Source: UBA2022 sp964621555 (lineage in GTDB: Bacteria; Patescibacteriota; Dojkabacteria; SC72). Taken from it: a stretch of DNA of 47,174 bases. Position numbers and translations under genes: made by a program. Of the stretch, positions 40,160-47,174 are shown one piece after another (the first letter of the stretch is position 1; the number at the start of each line of letters is the position of its first letter). The stretch lies in contig CAZUOO010000004.1 of assembly GCA_964621555.1 (NCBI GenBank), positions 1 through 47,174 on the forward strand, written 5' to 3'. The notes below the pieces were generated by a model that had not been told where the DNA came from, made no database searches, and saw nothing but the letters and a program-made list of their open reading frames with translations.

Positions 40160-41158
40160 CTACCTTAAATATTTCTGAACGTTAACTAGGTGTTCCTGAT
40201 ATGTTACAGCATAGTATGGGGTGCCATCCTGAGCGTGTATATAGAAGTAGTATTTATTTTCTTTCGGATTCTTTGTGGCGTTGATTGATGACAGACTAGG
40301 GTTGGAGATTGGAGTTGGGGGAAGACCCTGTCTAGTATATGTGTTATATGGCTGATCAAACTTCAAATCCTCTGCGGTTATCACTCGCTTCCAGTCTTTG
40401 TAATAGTATAGTAGCGTGGCGTCAATCTGAAGCAACCATCCCTCGTTTAGTCTCCTTTTTATAATGTCTGCGATCATAGGTCTATCTTCATTTGTCATAC
40501 CCTCTCTTTCAACCATACTTGCAACTACAATATCTTCGTAGGTATACACTCCACCTGTTTTCATAATGAAGGTATTTATGAGAGTTCTAATTACGTAGTC
40601 TTCTGTGGCTTGTTTTGGTATCAGGTACTTATCAGGGAATAGAAAACCCTCTAGGTTTGTAAGGCCGTCTATTGTTAATCCTAATGTTGCTATATATTCA
40701 GGGTTTTCTGTGAGCTCTAGGAATTTTGAAGCTTGGAAAACTGAGTCTGGTTCCTGTTTAAACTCGTCTTCTAGCTGTTGTGCAATTTGATCTTTTCTAG
40801 ATCCTTCTCTAATAGTTATCCATATGTCAGGATTTTCAGGCTTTTGTAGCAGGTCGAATAGTTCTGTTGCAGTTAGGTTTCTAGGTATTCTAAAGACACC
40901 TTTCTTCATTTCTGGAGTCTCATTTAATCTCATGTAGAGCTTTAGGTATGGAATATTTCCATCCTCAATTATTCCAACTTCAGCAAGGTTAATGAGGATT
41001 TGATCTCCTGTGCTACCTTCTTCGATTTCGAACCTTACCTTCTCACTGGATTCTCCGAAAGGTTTTGTAGTTACCTTCGCGTATTCTAAATATATGCTAC
41101 CCGCTGCCACAACGAGGGCAACTGCAAGGATTAGGGATATTAGTTTAAGCAATTTCAT
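40160..41158 (-). CDS. mltG: Endolytic murein transglycosylase MltG
   Basis: MltG cleaves nascent glycan strands at the membrane. The 332-residue protein has an N-terminal anchor (residues 4-24), a LysM-like region, and the YceG catalytic domain with Glu217 in VVASMVEREG (equivalent to E. coli Glu218). The familiar LLQIDATLLYYY, YNTYTRQGLPPTPISNPSLS and YAVTYQEHLVNVQKYL follow. Catalytic and substrate-binding motifs are intact. It overlaps ruvX by 14 bases. The order alaS, ruvX, mltG is also found in Firmicutes. Confidence 0.95.
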   Translation of the reverse strand: MKLLKLISLILAVALVVAAGSIYLEYAKVTTKPFGESSEKVRFEIEEGSTGDQILINLAEVGIIEDGNIPYLKLYMRLNETPEMKKGVFRIPRNLTATELFDLLQKPENPDIWITIREGSRKDQIAQQLEDEFKQEPDSVFQASKFLELTENPEYIATLGLTIDGLTNLEGFLFPDKYLIPKQATEDYVIRTLINTFIMKTGGVYTYEDIVVASMVEREGMTNEDRPMIADIIKRRLNEGWLLQIDATLLYYYKDWKRVITAEDLKFDQPYNTYTRQGLPPTPISNPSLSSINATKNPKENKYYFYIHAQDGTPYYAVTYQEHLVNVQKYLR

Positions 41159-41588
41159 GGTTATTTTCTTTTGAATTAAGGAATTCCTGTAGGAAAATAC
41201 TTGCAGATATGCTGTCTAACATATCTTTACGTTTTTTTACCCTACTACCCGCTGATACTATCATATCCATCGCACTACTTGTAGAGAAACTCTCATCCCA
41301 TGTTTTATAGGGTAGAGGTATGAAGTGGGTTAGCCAGTCTATAAACTTATTTATCCTGTCTGTGTTCTGTTTGTGGGACTCGTTAAATTCCTGAGGCATT
41401 CCTATAAGTAGGGAGGATATTTGATGTTCACCGATTATTTGCTTGAACTCAGATATTAGTGATTCTTCATTGCTGTTTTTGGTTACTCGAATTGGAGCAA
41501 TAGGGGAGGCAACCTTACCTAGGTTATCGGAGATGGCTAACCCAATTCTTTTGGTCCCAAAGTCTATCGCAAGTATTGGATATTTCAT
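41145..41588 (-). CDS. ruvX: RuvX/YqgF-type nuclease
   Basis: YqgF/RuvX proteins have an RNase H fold and act on the pre-16S rRNA 5' end; the family was earlier proposed as Holliday junction resolvases. The 147-residue protein has the first motif ILAIDFGTKRIGLAIS with Asp9, the SLLIGMPQEFNES region, and YKTWDESFSTSSAMDMI with further acidic residues, so the active site appears complete. It begins one base after alaS ends and overlaps mltG by 14 bases. Confidence 0.92.
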   Translation of the reverse strand: MKYPILAIDFGTKRIGLAISDNLGKVASPIAPIRVTKNSNEESLISEFKQIIGEHQISSLLIGMPQEFNESHKQNTDRINKFIDWLTHFIPLPYKTWDESFSTSSAMDMIVSAGSRVKKRKDMLDSISASIFLQEFLNSKENNHEIA

Positions 41589-41589
41589 T

Positions 41590-43350
41590 CTAACTAAGTA
41601 TAGCCTTAATTCTTTTCACACCTGCAGCTACGTTTTCTTGTTTTATTATTTTGAATTTACCAAGTGTTTTTGTATTCTCGACGTGTGGGCCACCACATAT
41701 TTCTACAGAGAAAGGATTATCAGGATTCCCAATAGTATATACTTTTACAATATCTCCATATTTTTCATCAAATACCGCATATTTAACAATTTTAAGTGCA
41801 TCAGTCTTTGGCATTTCTACCCATGATACAGCGAGCTCTTTTTCAATCTGTTCATTTACCATCTCCTCTATCTTTTTAATCTGTTCTTCTGTTAGTTTCT
41901 CATCACTTGGGAAGTCTAATCTTAATCTCTCTGTGGTGATATTGCTTCCCTTTTGGTATACGTGTGATCCCACAATGTTGTATAGGGCACTGAGAAGGAG
42001 GTGAGTGGCTGTATGATATTTTGTAGACATCTCAGATGTATCTGCCATTCCTCCCTTGAATAGTCCCTTAGATGCGGTTCTAGATTTCTCCTGGTGATCT
42101 TCAAAGGCTTTTTCATGTTCCTTCTCTACAATCTCTCTTTCGAATGCAATACCTCTATTTTCAAGCTCCTCAAGAGTCATTTCGATTGGGAATCCATATG
42201 TTTCGTATATTTTGAATGTTTCTCCTCCTTTATTCGAGAAGGCTTTTCCGTTTAGCGATTGTATGAGCTTTTCAAGTTCTTTTAATCCATGCTCAAGAGT
42301 TAGGTTAAACTTCTTCTCTTCTTCCTCAAGGATGTTGAGTATCTCTTCGTTGCGAGGCTCTAACCCTTCATGTACAGGTTTAAACTGCTCAATTGCAATA
42401 TCACCCACCTGCCTTGTGAACATGCCTTCAATTCCAATCTTCCTTCCATGTCTAATTGCTCTTCTAATTAGTCTTCTGAGTATGTATTCTCTTTGAGATC
42501 TGCCAGGTATAACTCCATCCGCTATTATCCATGTTGCGGCTTTTATATGATCTACAATTATTCTTTCCGATGTAATACTTTGTTGTTTGCCTAGCTCCTG
42601 TACTTTTTTGAGAATTGGGAGGTATATATCTGTCTCATAAACAGATGATTTACCTTGGCATATCATTGCTAATCTATCTAGTCCTCCACCAAAATCTACA
42701 TTGTGTTTTCCTAGAGGGGAGTATTCACCGTCTTTCTTTAAGTATTGCATGAATACATCGTTTCCAATCTCTACGAGTTTTCCATCTACCTCATAGAAGG
42801 TTTCTGAGTCTGGTCCACATGGTCCTCCTCCTTCTGGTTCCCACCAGTTGTCTTCCTTAGGTAGTTCCCTAATCCTTTCTCCAACCTTTGCATCTATTCC
42901 TCTTTCTTTAAATAGCTTTTTCCATATCTCAATCGATTCTGTATCTTTTGGAGCGTCTTCATTTCCTTCGAATACTGAAGATGATAGTTTGTTTATGTCA
43001 AAACCTAGCTCATCTACAAAGAAGGATAGTGTGATTCGAAGTGCCTCTTCCTTAAAATAGTCGTTTATAGACCAGTTTCCCAGCATTTCAAATGTGGTTA
43101 GATGAGTTGCATCTCCAACTTCATCTATATCGATAGTTCTTAGTGATCTTTGCGAATTTGCTAGTCTAACTCCACCTGGATGTGGTTCACCCAATAGGTA
43201 TGGAATTAATGGGAACATTCCTGCATTAACAAATAGTACAGAGGGATTGTTTTCTGGAACTAGGGAAGCGGATGGGATAATGGTGTGGCCATGTTTCTCT
43301 AGGTGTTTAAGGAATTTCTCTCTTATTTCAATATATCCAAATGATTTCAT
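41590..43350 (-). CDS. alaS: Alanine-tRNA ligase, compact form without C-Ala domain
   Basis: The 586-residue enzyme charges tRNA-Ala. The catalytic domain covers residues 1-240 with motif 2 (TTFEMLGNWS) and motif 3 (VDFGGGLDRL), then the tRNA-recognition helices. The editing domain has zinc ligands His446 and His450 in HTATHLLLSAL and Cys552 and His556 in ICGGPHV. The usual sequence there is CGGTH, so Thr is replaced by Pro. The protein stops right after the editing domain; the C-Ala domain of about 300 residues found in E. coli (876 total) is missing. Such short forms also occur in other reduced genomes. It is co-transcribed with ruvX and probably with the surface-protein gene upstream. Confidence 0.93.
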   Translation of the reverse strand: MKSFGYIEIREKFLKHLEKHGHTIIPSASLVPENNPSVLFVNAGMFPLIPYLLGEPHPGGVRLANSQRSLRTIDIDEVGDATHLTTFEMLGNWSINDYFKEEALRITLSFFVDELGFDINKLSSSVFEGNEDAPKDTESIEIWKKLFKERGIDAKVGERIRELPKEDNWWEPEGGGPCGPDSETFYEVDGKLVEIGNDVFMQYLKKDGEYSPLGKHNVDFGGGLDRLAMICQGKSSVYETDIYLPILKKVQELGKQQSITSERIIVDHIKAATWIIADGVIPGRSQREYILRRLIRRAIRHGRKIGIEGMFTRQVGDIAIEQFKPVHEGLEPRNEEILNILEEEEKKFNLTLEHGLKELEKLIQSLNGKAFSNKGGETFKIYETYGFPIEMTLEELENRGIAFEREIVEKEHEKAFEDHQEKSRTASKGLFKGGMADTSEMSTKYHTATHLLLSALYNIVGSHVYQKGSNITTERLRLDFPSDEKLTEEQIKKIEEMVNEQIEKELAVSWVEMPKTDALKIVKYAVFDEKYGDIVKVYTIGNPDNPFSVEICGGPHVENTKTLGKFKIIKQENVAAGVKRIKAILS

Positions 43351-43366
43351 AGGTGATTATACCGAT

Positions 43367-45544
43367 TTATGACTGTGTTTGGCTAGTATCAACAGGTGTT
43401 TCAGTAATTTCTTCTTCGTTTTGATTTAAATCTTGAGCAAGTTTAAGAATATCTGGACTATTATTTGGTACTAGATCTTCTTCAATGAGTGGTTGTATAG
43501 GAGGTTCTTCAATCCCTTGTTGAACAACTATTGGTGCTTTCTCTTCGTAAACTGGTGCCTCTAGAGGTTTTTCATTCTCCTTTTCTATTACCTCTACAGT
43601 TGGGGTTACGTTATTTGTAATTTCAATTGGGGTTGGTACTTGAATAGGTTCTTCAACTTTTTCAATTGGTGAAGTTACAGTGTTGGTTACTTCAAATGTT
43701 GTAGGGGTTATAGTTGGTTCTTCTATCTTCTCAACGTTTACCTGAGGTGTCCAAAGTGTTGTAGGTTTTTCTTCTGGTTGTACGTATGTAGTTTCTTTAC
43801 TACTTGAAGATATGAATGTGTTGTTATTTATTGGCTCTGGGGTGCTATCTTTTACATCTAGACTCTCTTCCTCCTGGTACTCTTTGCCACTTGGAGTAAT
43901 TGGAGTGTATGTCGTGTTGTACACAGTTTCGTATTCGTCTTCCTTAGAACCTCTCCATAGCAGGTATAGTATCCATGGAACTAGTACTGCGAGAAGAAGT
44001 AGCAGGAGACCTCCGCCTACGATCATAGCTGTACGCTTAGGAATCTCTAGTCCGAATATATTGTATGTATCTTCGTCCTTTGTACTGTCATCCTCAACAA
44101 TTTCAAATGTCCAATCCTTCTGTGCCATTCCTCCCTTGGTGTCTTTAAATCTGATGTTTACACTGTGGGTGCCTACCTTATATGCATCTTTTGTAGAATA
44201 TATTACTGAGTATTCGGATTTCGAAATTTCATTTATTTTTATATCTTTGGTTACATCCTTATCATCAACGTAGAAGACTACGGTTGATTTCTCAATTTCA
44301 GACCCGGTACCGGCTACTAGTGTGGCAGATATTGTTGCATTTTTATTCTTTAGCTTACTGTCTTTGCTTGGAGATATATTTATAATTTGTGGGTCAATTA
44401 GTATTACTCCATCGTCTGGTTTAGGTGGCTTGTTCTCACCATCTGTTGGAGCTGATTCCCCAACTACTATCTTTGCAGATACTCCCATTCCTGTAGCAGG
44501 TGGGTTGAAATTGTCGGTGGCTCTCACAATTGCTTGGTATGTTCCGGGTTGTAATTTTGAAGTGTCTAGGATGTAGTTCCCGACCTTTGGTGAAAGGTTT
44601 TGATCTATTACAATCCAGTTATTTGGTGTAGCTGGGTTTTGAGATATAAATAGTTCATACTTGGTAATTTGATTTAGATCACTTCCTTCCCATGATATTT
44701 TTACATCGTCTCCCTGTTTAACATTTATCTGGTCATTTGGTTCATAGATTGTTACCTTTGGTACATCGTTTACATCTTGGTCAACATTTATTACCCAGGA
44801 TTGTGATCTGAGGTGCTGGTTATATCCATCGTGTACAAATATGTTTGCTAGGTAGCTGGCAGGTTTATCTGGTACTCCAGTGAATTTGATTGTGAGCTTA
44901 CCATTACCACCGTCTTCTATTACTGAGTATTTGAGCCAGTTGGCATCGGGGGTGAAGGAGAATGCATAGTTGATTGTATCTCCCTCTGCATCTTCAACAT
45001 TCATTAGGTATTCATAGCTTTCCTTAACCTTTAGTACATTCCCTGGTTTGGCTGATGTTGGTAGGGTCTTAAATTCAGGGGCGAGGTTAGTGGACACCAC
45101 AGTTATCCCTCTGTTCTCTTCAATTACACAAGGTTTGGTGTTTTGATCTGTGGTTATGGTTCCAATGAGGCTGAAATCTCCTGTTGTGGTTGAGGTGAAT
45201 GTAAATATCTCTGATATCTGTGAAAGGGTGCTGTCTTCATACTCCTTCTCGAATACCGTTTCACCTGCTCTGTCTAAAATTACTACACTTAAGATTTTCT
45301 CATCTGGCATGTTTGCGTCAACCTGTACCTGTACCACTTTTCCCTGTTCTATCGATTCAGGGTTTACATAAGGGAATTTAATTGTACATACATTAACGAC
45401 GACATCGTCGCTTGCTCTATTCCGGGTGTCAAAGCTCTCCATGTTTACCAAAGCATATATTGCTAAGGGAATTGAGAGGAGGATAAATATGAAGGCGAGA
45501 AGGGGAAGACGAGATCTGTTTTTTCTAGTAAATATTTTATTCAT
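43367..45544 (-). CDS. Ig-like membrane surface protein with repeat-bearing tail
   Basis: With the start at ATG 45544 the protein has 725 residues. A basic start and signal anchor (about 13-33) are followed by several beta-sandwich regions. One is cadherin-like near residue 170-260 (VEDAEGDTINYAFSF, GVPDKPASYLANIFVHDGYN), and a fibronectin/Ig-like one has DVKISWEGSDLNQITKYELF. Then come a second membrane helix at about 503-530 (MIVGGGLLLLLLAVLVPWIL) and a Pro/Glu/Thr-rich tail of 194 residues with a tandem 23-residue repeat. It has no LPxTG. The alternative TTG 45553 lies only nine bases upstream. A TATATT -10 seven bases before the ATG suggests a leaderless message. Function unknown. Confidence 0.72.
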   Translation of the reverse strand: MNKIFTRKNRSRLPLLAFIFILLSIPLAIYALVNMESFDTRNRASDDVVVNVCTIKFPYVNPESIEQGKVVQVQVDANMPDEKILSVVILDRAGETVFEKEYEDSTLSQISEIFTFTSTTTGDFSLIGTITTDQNTKPCVIEENRGITVVSTNLAPEFKTLPTSAKPGNVLKVKESYEYLMNVEDAEGDTINYAFSFTPDANWLKYSVIEDGGNGKLTIKFTGVPDKPASYLANIFVHDGYNQHLRSQSWVINVDQDVNDVPKVTIYEPNDQINVKQGDDVKISWEGSDLNQITKYELFISQNPATPNNWIVIDQNLSPKVGNYILDTSKLQPGTYQAIVRATDNFNPPATGMGVSAKIVVGESAPTDGENKPPKPDDGVILIDPQIINISPSKDSKLKNKNATISATLVAGTGSEIEKSTVVFYVDDKDVTKDIKINEISKSEYSVIYSTKDAYKVGTHSVNIRFKDTKGGMAQKDWTFEIVEDDSTKDEDTYNIFGLEIPKRTAMIVGGGLLLLLLAVLVPWILYLLWRGSKEDEYETVYNTTYTPITPSGKEYQEEESLDVKDSTPEPINNNTFISSSSKETTYVQPEEKPTTLWTPQVNVEKIEEPTITPTTFEVTNTVTSPIEKVEEPIQVPTPIEITNNVTPTVEVIEKENEKPLEAPVYEEKAPIVVQQGIEEPPIQPLIEEDLVPNNSPDILKLAQDLNQNEEEITETPVDTSQTQS
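43595..43732. repeat. Tandem 23-residue repeat in the tail of the Ig-like surface protein
   Basis: Two adjacent 69-base units encode EKIEEPTITPTTFEVTNTVT... and EKVEEPIQVPTPIEITNNVT..., about half identical by eye. The pattern (Glu-Lys-hydrophobic-Glu-Glu-Pro, then Thr/Pro/Ile) continues loosely after them. This is a recently or repeatedly duplicated stretch in an otherwise disordered tail. Confidence 0.6.
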
Positions 45545-45551
45545 TACATCC

Positions 45552-45580
45552 AATATACAATACTCTAGAATGTAATGTAA
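45552..45580 (-). promoter_or_regulatory. Putative leaderless promoter of the Ig-like surface protein
   Basis: On the minus strand TTACAT (45580-45575) is followed after 17 bases by TATATT (45557-45552); the ATG at 45544 is seven bases on. The same -35 and spacing occur at the nucleotidyltransferase gene at 29721. A CTCTAGAATGTA core lies in the spacer. Confidence 0.45.
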
Positions 45581-45607
45581 ATGAAAATTGTGGCTATTTT
45601 TTCTGCT

Positions 45608-46939
45608 TTATTTTACAACCTCAATTAACTTGGAATTGATTCTAGTCTCGGCTTCTTTTAGAGCTGTTCCCGGAGCCACATCAGAGGCTATTACGCTGTT
45701 TATAGCTGTTCTTAGGGATTCCTCCACATATCCCTGCTCTCCCATCTGCCATGCTCGCATTGTTGGCGCCATTTTCATAATTGGGCTTGCATATGGATTT
45801 GTACTCAGCTCATTTACCAGAGATTTTAAAGAATATGGCTCACCGAATGCTCTAATCTGTGAGGCATTTGAAAACATCTCTTTCTGTTGCTCAGGTTGAC
45901 TTAAGAATTTGATGAATTTCCAAGCTTCTAATTGATTTTGGCTTGTTTTAGGGACTGCCTCTCCCCAGTACATTGCATAGTTTACAGGGTCATTGCCTGG
46001 TAGCTGAGGAACTGGTGCCATCCCAAATTCAATATTTGGTGCAGAGTTTATGATATCGAAGGCTCTCCAGCTTGGGGCTATCATCATTGCTAATTTGCCT
46101 GAGTAGAAGGTTTCAAGGTCAGATCCTAGATCTTGTGACCATGTTTTATGTTCAAGTACAAAGTTTGTATAGAATTCTAAAGCGGATTGAGCTCTAGGTG
46201 ATGTTATTGTTACAACTTTTTCATCGGCCGATATTATATCAACAGAGTTTTGCATGAAGAGAAGGTTCAGTATATCAGCAGAGTGAATTATGTTCTTTGC
46301 GGATCCTAAAGCTGCGCCTGCCTGATCTATGTTGCCGTTGCTTGCACTGAGGGTTAGTTTCTTAGCATATTCTGTGAAAGCATCCCAATCGGTGGGTGCT
46401 TCTGAATATCCAGCTACATTAAACAACTTCTTATTGTAGAAGAGGGTTAGTCCATCAATCTCTAGTGGTATTGCATATATCTGTCCGTCAGGTCCTGTGA
46501 AGTCACTTATTGCTGTTGGGTGGAATAGCTGGGAGTATTCCGATGGGGTCATTATACTTGATGGTATAGGCGTTAGGCTTGATTGAAATTTACTTCTCCA
46601 TGCGTTGTTGATACGTACTATGTCGGGGGCAGGGGTATTGTCTACGGTACTTTGTTGTATTCTGGTATATACATTTGCCTCATACTGCGTAAATGGTTTT
46701 TGTACATACTCAATATTTATATTTGGATTTTGTTTCTCGTATTTATCAATGAGAGATTTCATGACGGACTCAGGTTCCCATAGTCCCCAATATATCAATG
46801 TCGTTTTAGACCCTGCATTGTCGGTGTCTTTATTCTTATTCCCAGTTAGGGAGAATAGCGCAATACCAATTATTAGTATTAGAATTATTCCTCCACCTAT
46901 TAGTAATAATCTCCTTTTATCATTCATATCTTTCTGCAA
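45608..46939 (-). CDS. Membrane-anchored solute-binding protein, family 1
   Basis: The 443-residue protein matches ABC sugar-binding proteins: TLIYWGLWEPESVMKSLIDKYEKQNP near the start of the mature part, PDIVRINNAWRSKF, YAIPLEIDGLTLFYNKKLF and MMIAPSWRAFDI. Instead of a lipobox it has a membrane helix at about 10-32 and no cysteine there, so it is anchored by that helix. No permease or ATPase of a carbohydrate importer is nearby, so it may work with a distant transporter or have another binding role. Its start overlaps the sortase stop by 20 bases; ATG 46927 is an alternative. Confidence 0.88.
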   Translation of the reverse strand: MQKDMNDKRRLLLIGGGIILILIIGIALFSLTGNKNKDTDNAGSKTTLIYWGLWEPESVMKSLIDKYEKQNPNINIEYVQKPFTQYEANVYTRIQQSTVDNTPAPDIVRINNAWRSKFQSSLTPIPSSIMTPSEYSQLFHPTAISDFTGPDGQIYAIPLEIDGLTLFYNKKLFNVAGYSEAPTDWDAFTEYAKKLTLSASNGNIDQAGAALGSAKNIIHSADILNLLFMQNSVDIISADEKVVTITSPRAQSALEFYTNFVLEHKTWSQDLGSDLETFYSGKLAMMIAPSWRAFDIINSAPNIEFGMAPVPQLPGNDPVNYAMYWGEAVPKTSQNQLEAWKFIKFLSQPEQQKEMFSNASQIRAFGEPYSLKSLVNELSTNPYASPIMKMAPTMRAWQMGEQGYVEESLRTAINSVIASDVAPGTALKEAETRINSKLIEVVK

Positions 46940-47174
46940 CTACAATTAATCTTTTTGATGGTATTCCAAGAGGCCAACACGTCATCATTGTTAAGGTCTC
47001 TTTATCTCCTTCACTTTTCAGCACCGAGAAGTCAGTAGCTTCAATTATCTTTTTTCTCCTGACTGTATATTTTAATTCTTTTCCGTCTCTATTTACAAGC
47101 ACCTGGGATCCGATATCTACATCGTTAAGCTTGGAGAAGATTATTTCAGGCATGTCTCTGTTGTTATTAAAGAA
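46920..47174 (-). CDS. Sortase, C-terminal part (5' end outside window)
   Basis: The frame is open to the right edge, so only the last 84 residues are seen. They match the sortase C-terminal half: FSKLNDVDIGSQVLV, ELKYTVRRKKII, then the catalytic cysteine in LTMMTCWPLG and the catalytic arginine in PSKRLIVVAERYE. The catalytic His would be upstream. The first visible ATG at 47153 is probably internal. Sortases attach surface proteins to the wall; no LPxTG substrate was seen in this window. It overlaps the solute-binding protein gene and ends in TGA. Confidence 0.85.
   Translation of the reverse strand, partial: FFNNNRDMPEIIFSKLNDVDIGSQVLVNRDGKELKYTVRRKKIIEATDFSVLKSEGDKETLTMMTCWPLGIPSKRLIVVAERYE

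Noticed and set aside
43812..44273. Plus-strand open frame of 153 residues inside the Ig-like surface gene
   Set aside because: Serine-rich shadow of the minus-strand gene; no recognisable domain or upstream signal.
1..47174. tRNA, rRNA, CRISPR arrays, insertion sequences and riboswitches
   Set aside because: Intergenic spaces are nearly all under 120 bases and none shows a tRNA-like fold, regularly spaced repeats, transposase frames with terminal repeats, or a recognisable riboswitch or T-box.

Overview
The window is a compact, AT-rich, gene-dense stretch. It most likely comes from a Candidate Phyla Radiation (Patescibacteria) bacterium. The evidence is the very short intergenic spaces, a PrgI / TraC-like / VirB4 membrane-ATPase locus of the kind common in that group, a 586-residue alanyl-tRNA synthetase, shortened versions of HrcA and other housekeeping proteins, and several large membrane-anchored surface proteins of unknown function. 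Within the phylum I cannot place it; a WS6/Dojkabacteria- or Microgenomates-like lineage is a guess. The standard bacterial code fits: TAA and TAG are the usual stops, TGA is used as a stop in at least three genes (comF, holA and the sortase), and no gene has an internal TGA, so the recoded SR1/Gracilibacteria lineages are unlikely. No tRNA, rRNA, CRISPR array or insertion sequence was seen. One 100-N scaffold gap interrupts an ABC transporter gene at 17369-17468.

Layout. 1-1944: glycosyltransferase end, ribosomal protein L25 and a tail-anchored unknown protein, all on the minus strand. 2006-5309: heat-shock operon hrcA-grpE-dnaK with a CIRCE-like operator at its promoter and a hairpin after dnaK. 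5372-9998: O-antigen-ligase-like/TPR membrane protein, methyltransferase, dCTP deaminase, a HAD-like protein and ComF. 10088-14655: murJ, a membrane-anchored unknown protein, then groES-groEL behind a second CIRCE-like operator. 14658-15820: a CI/XRE-type regulator, a 45-codon divergent ORF and a HELVH metallopeptidase. 15843-22270: ABC exporter (gapped), membrane methyltransferase, folD, sufS-sufU, a DEDDy exonuclease and a GH36-type glycosidase core. 22338-25396: a Lon-type AAA+ ATPase without a protease domain, convergent with a second ABC exporter. 25465-29684: the T4SS-like operon. 29756-34863: nucleotidyltransferase, recF, lepA, two membrane proteins and rpsT. 34976-47174: small exported proteins, a DUF11 surface protein, a tight operon alaS-ruvX-mltG-LCP-holA, a large Ig-like membrane protein with a repeat tail, a membrane-anchored sugar-binding protein and the end of a sortase.

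How it fits together. Several genes build or decorate the cell envelope: MurJ, MltG, the LCP protein, the O-antigen-ligase-like protein, the sortase and the surface proteins. Protein quality control is under HrcA, with both CIRCE-like sites placed directly after the -10 hexamer. The most unusual points are: the protease-less Lon ATPase; the two CIRCE sites with identical promoter geometry; a ComF gene whose zinc-binding N-terminus has no standard start codon; a perfect 20-bp palindrome at the predicted transcription start of the DUF11 surface protein; a regulator / small ORF / metallopeptidase trio around a perfect 22-bp palindrome; PrgI fused to a proline-rich stalk and a beta-sandwich; and recurrent promoter-like sequences placed so that transcripts would be leaderless.
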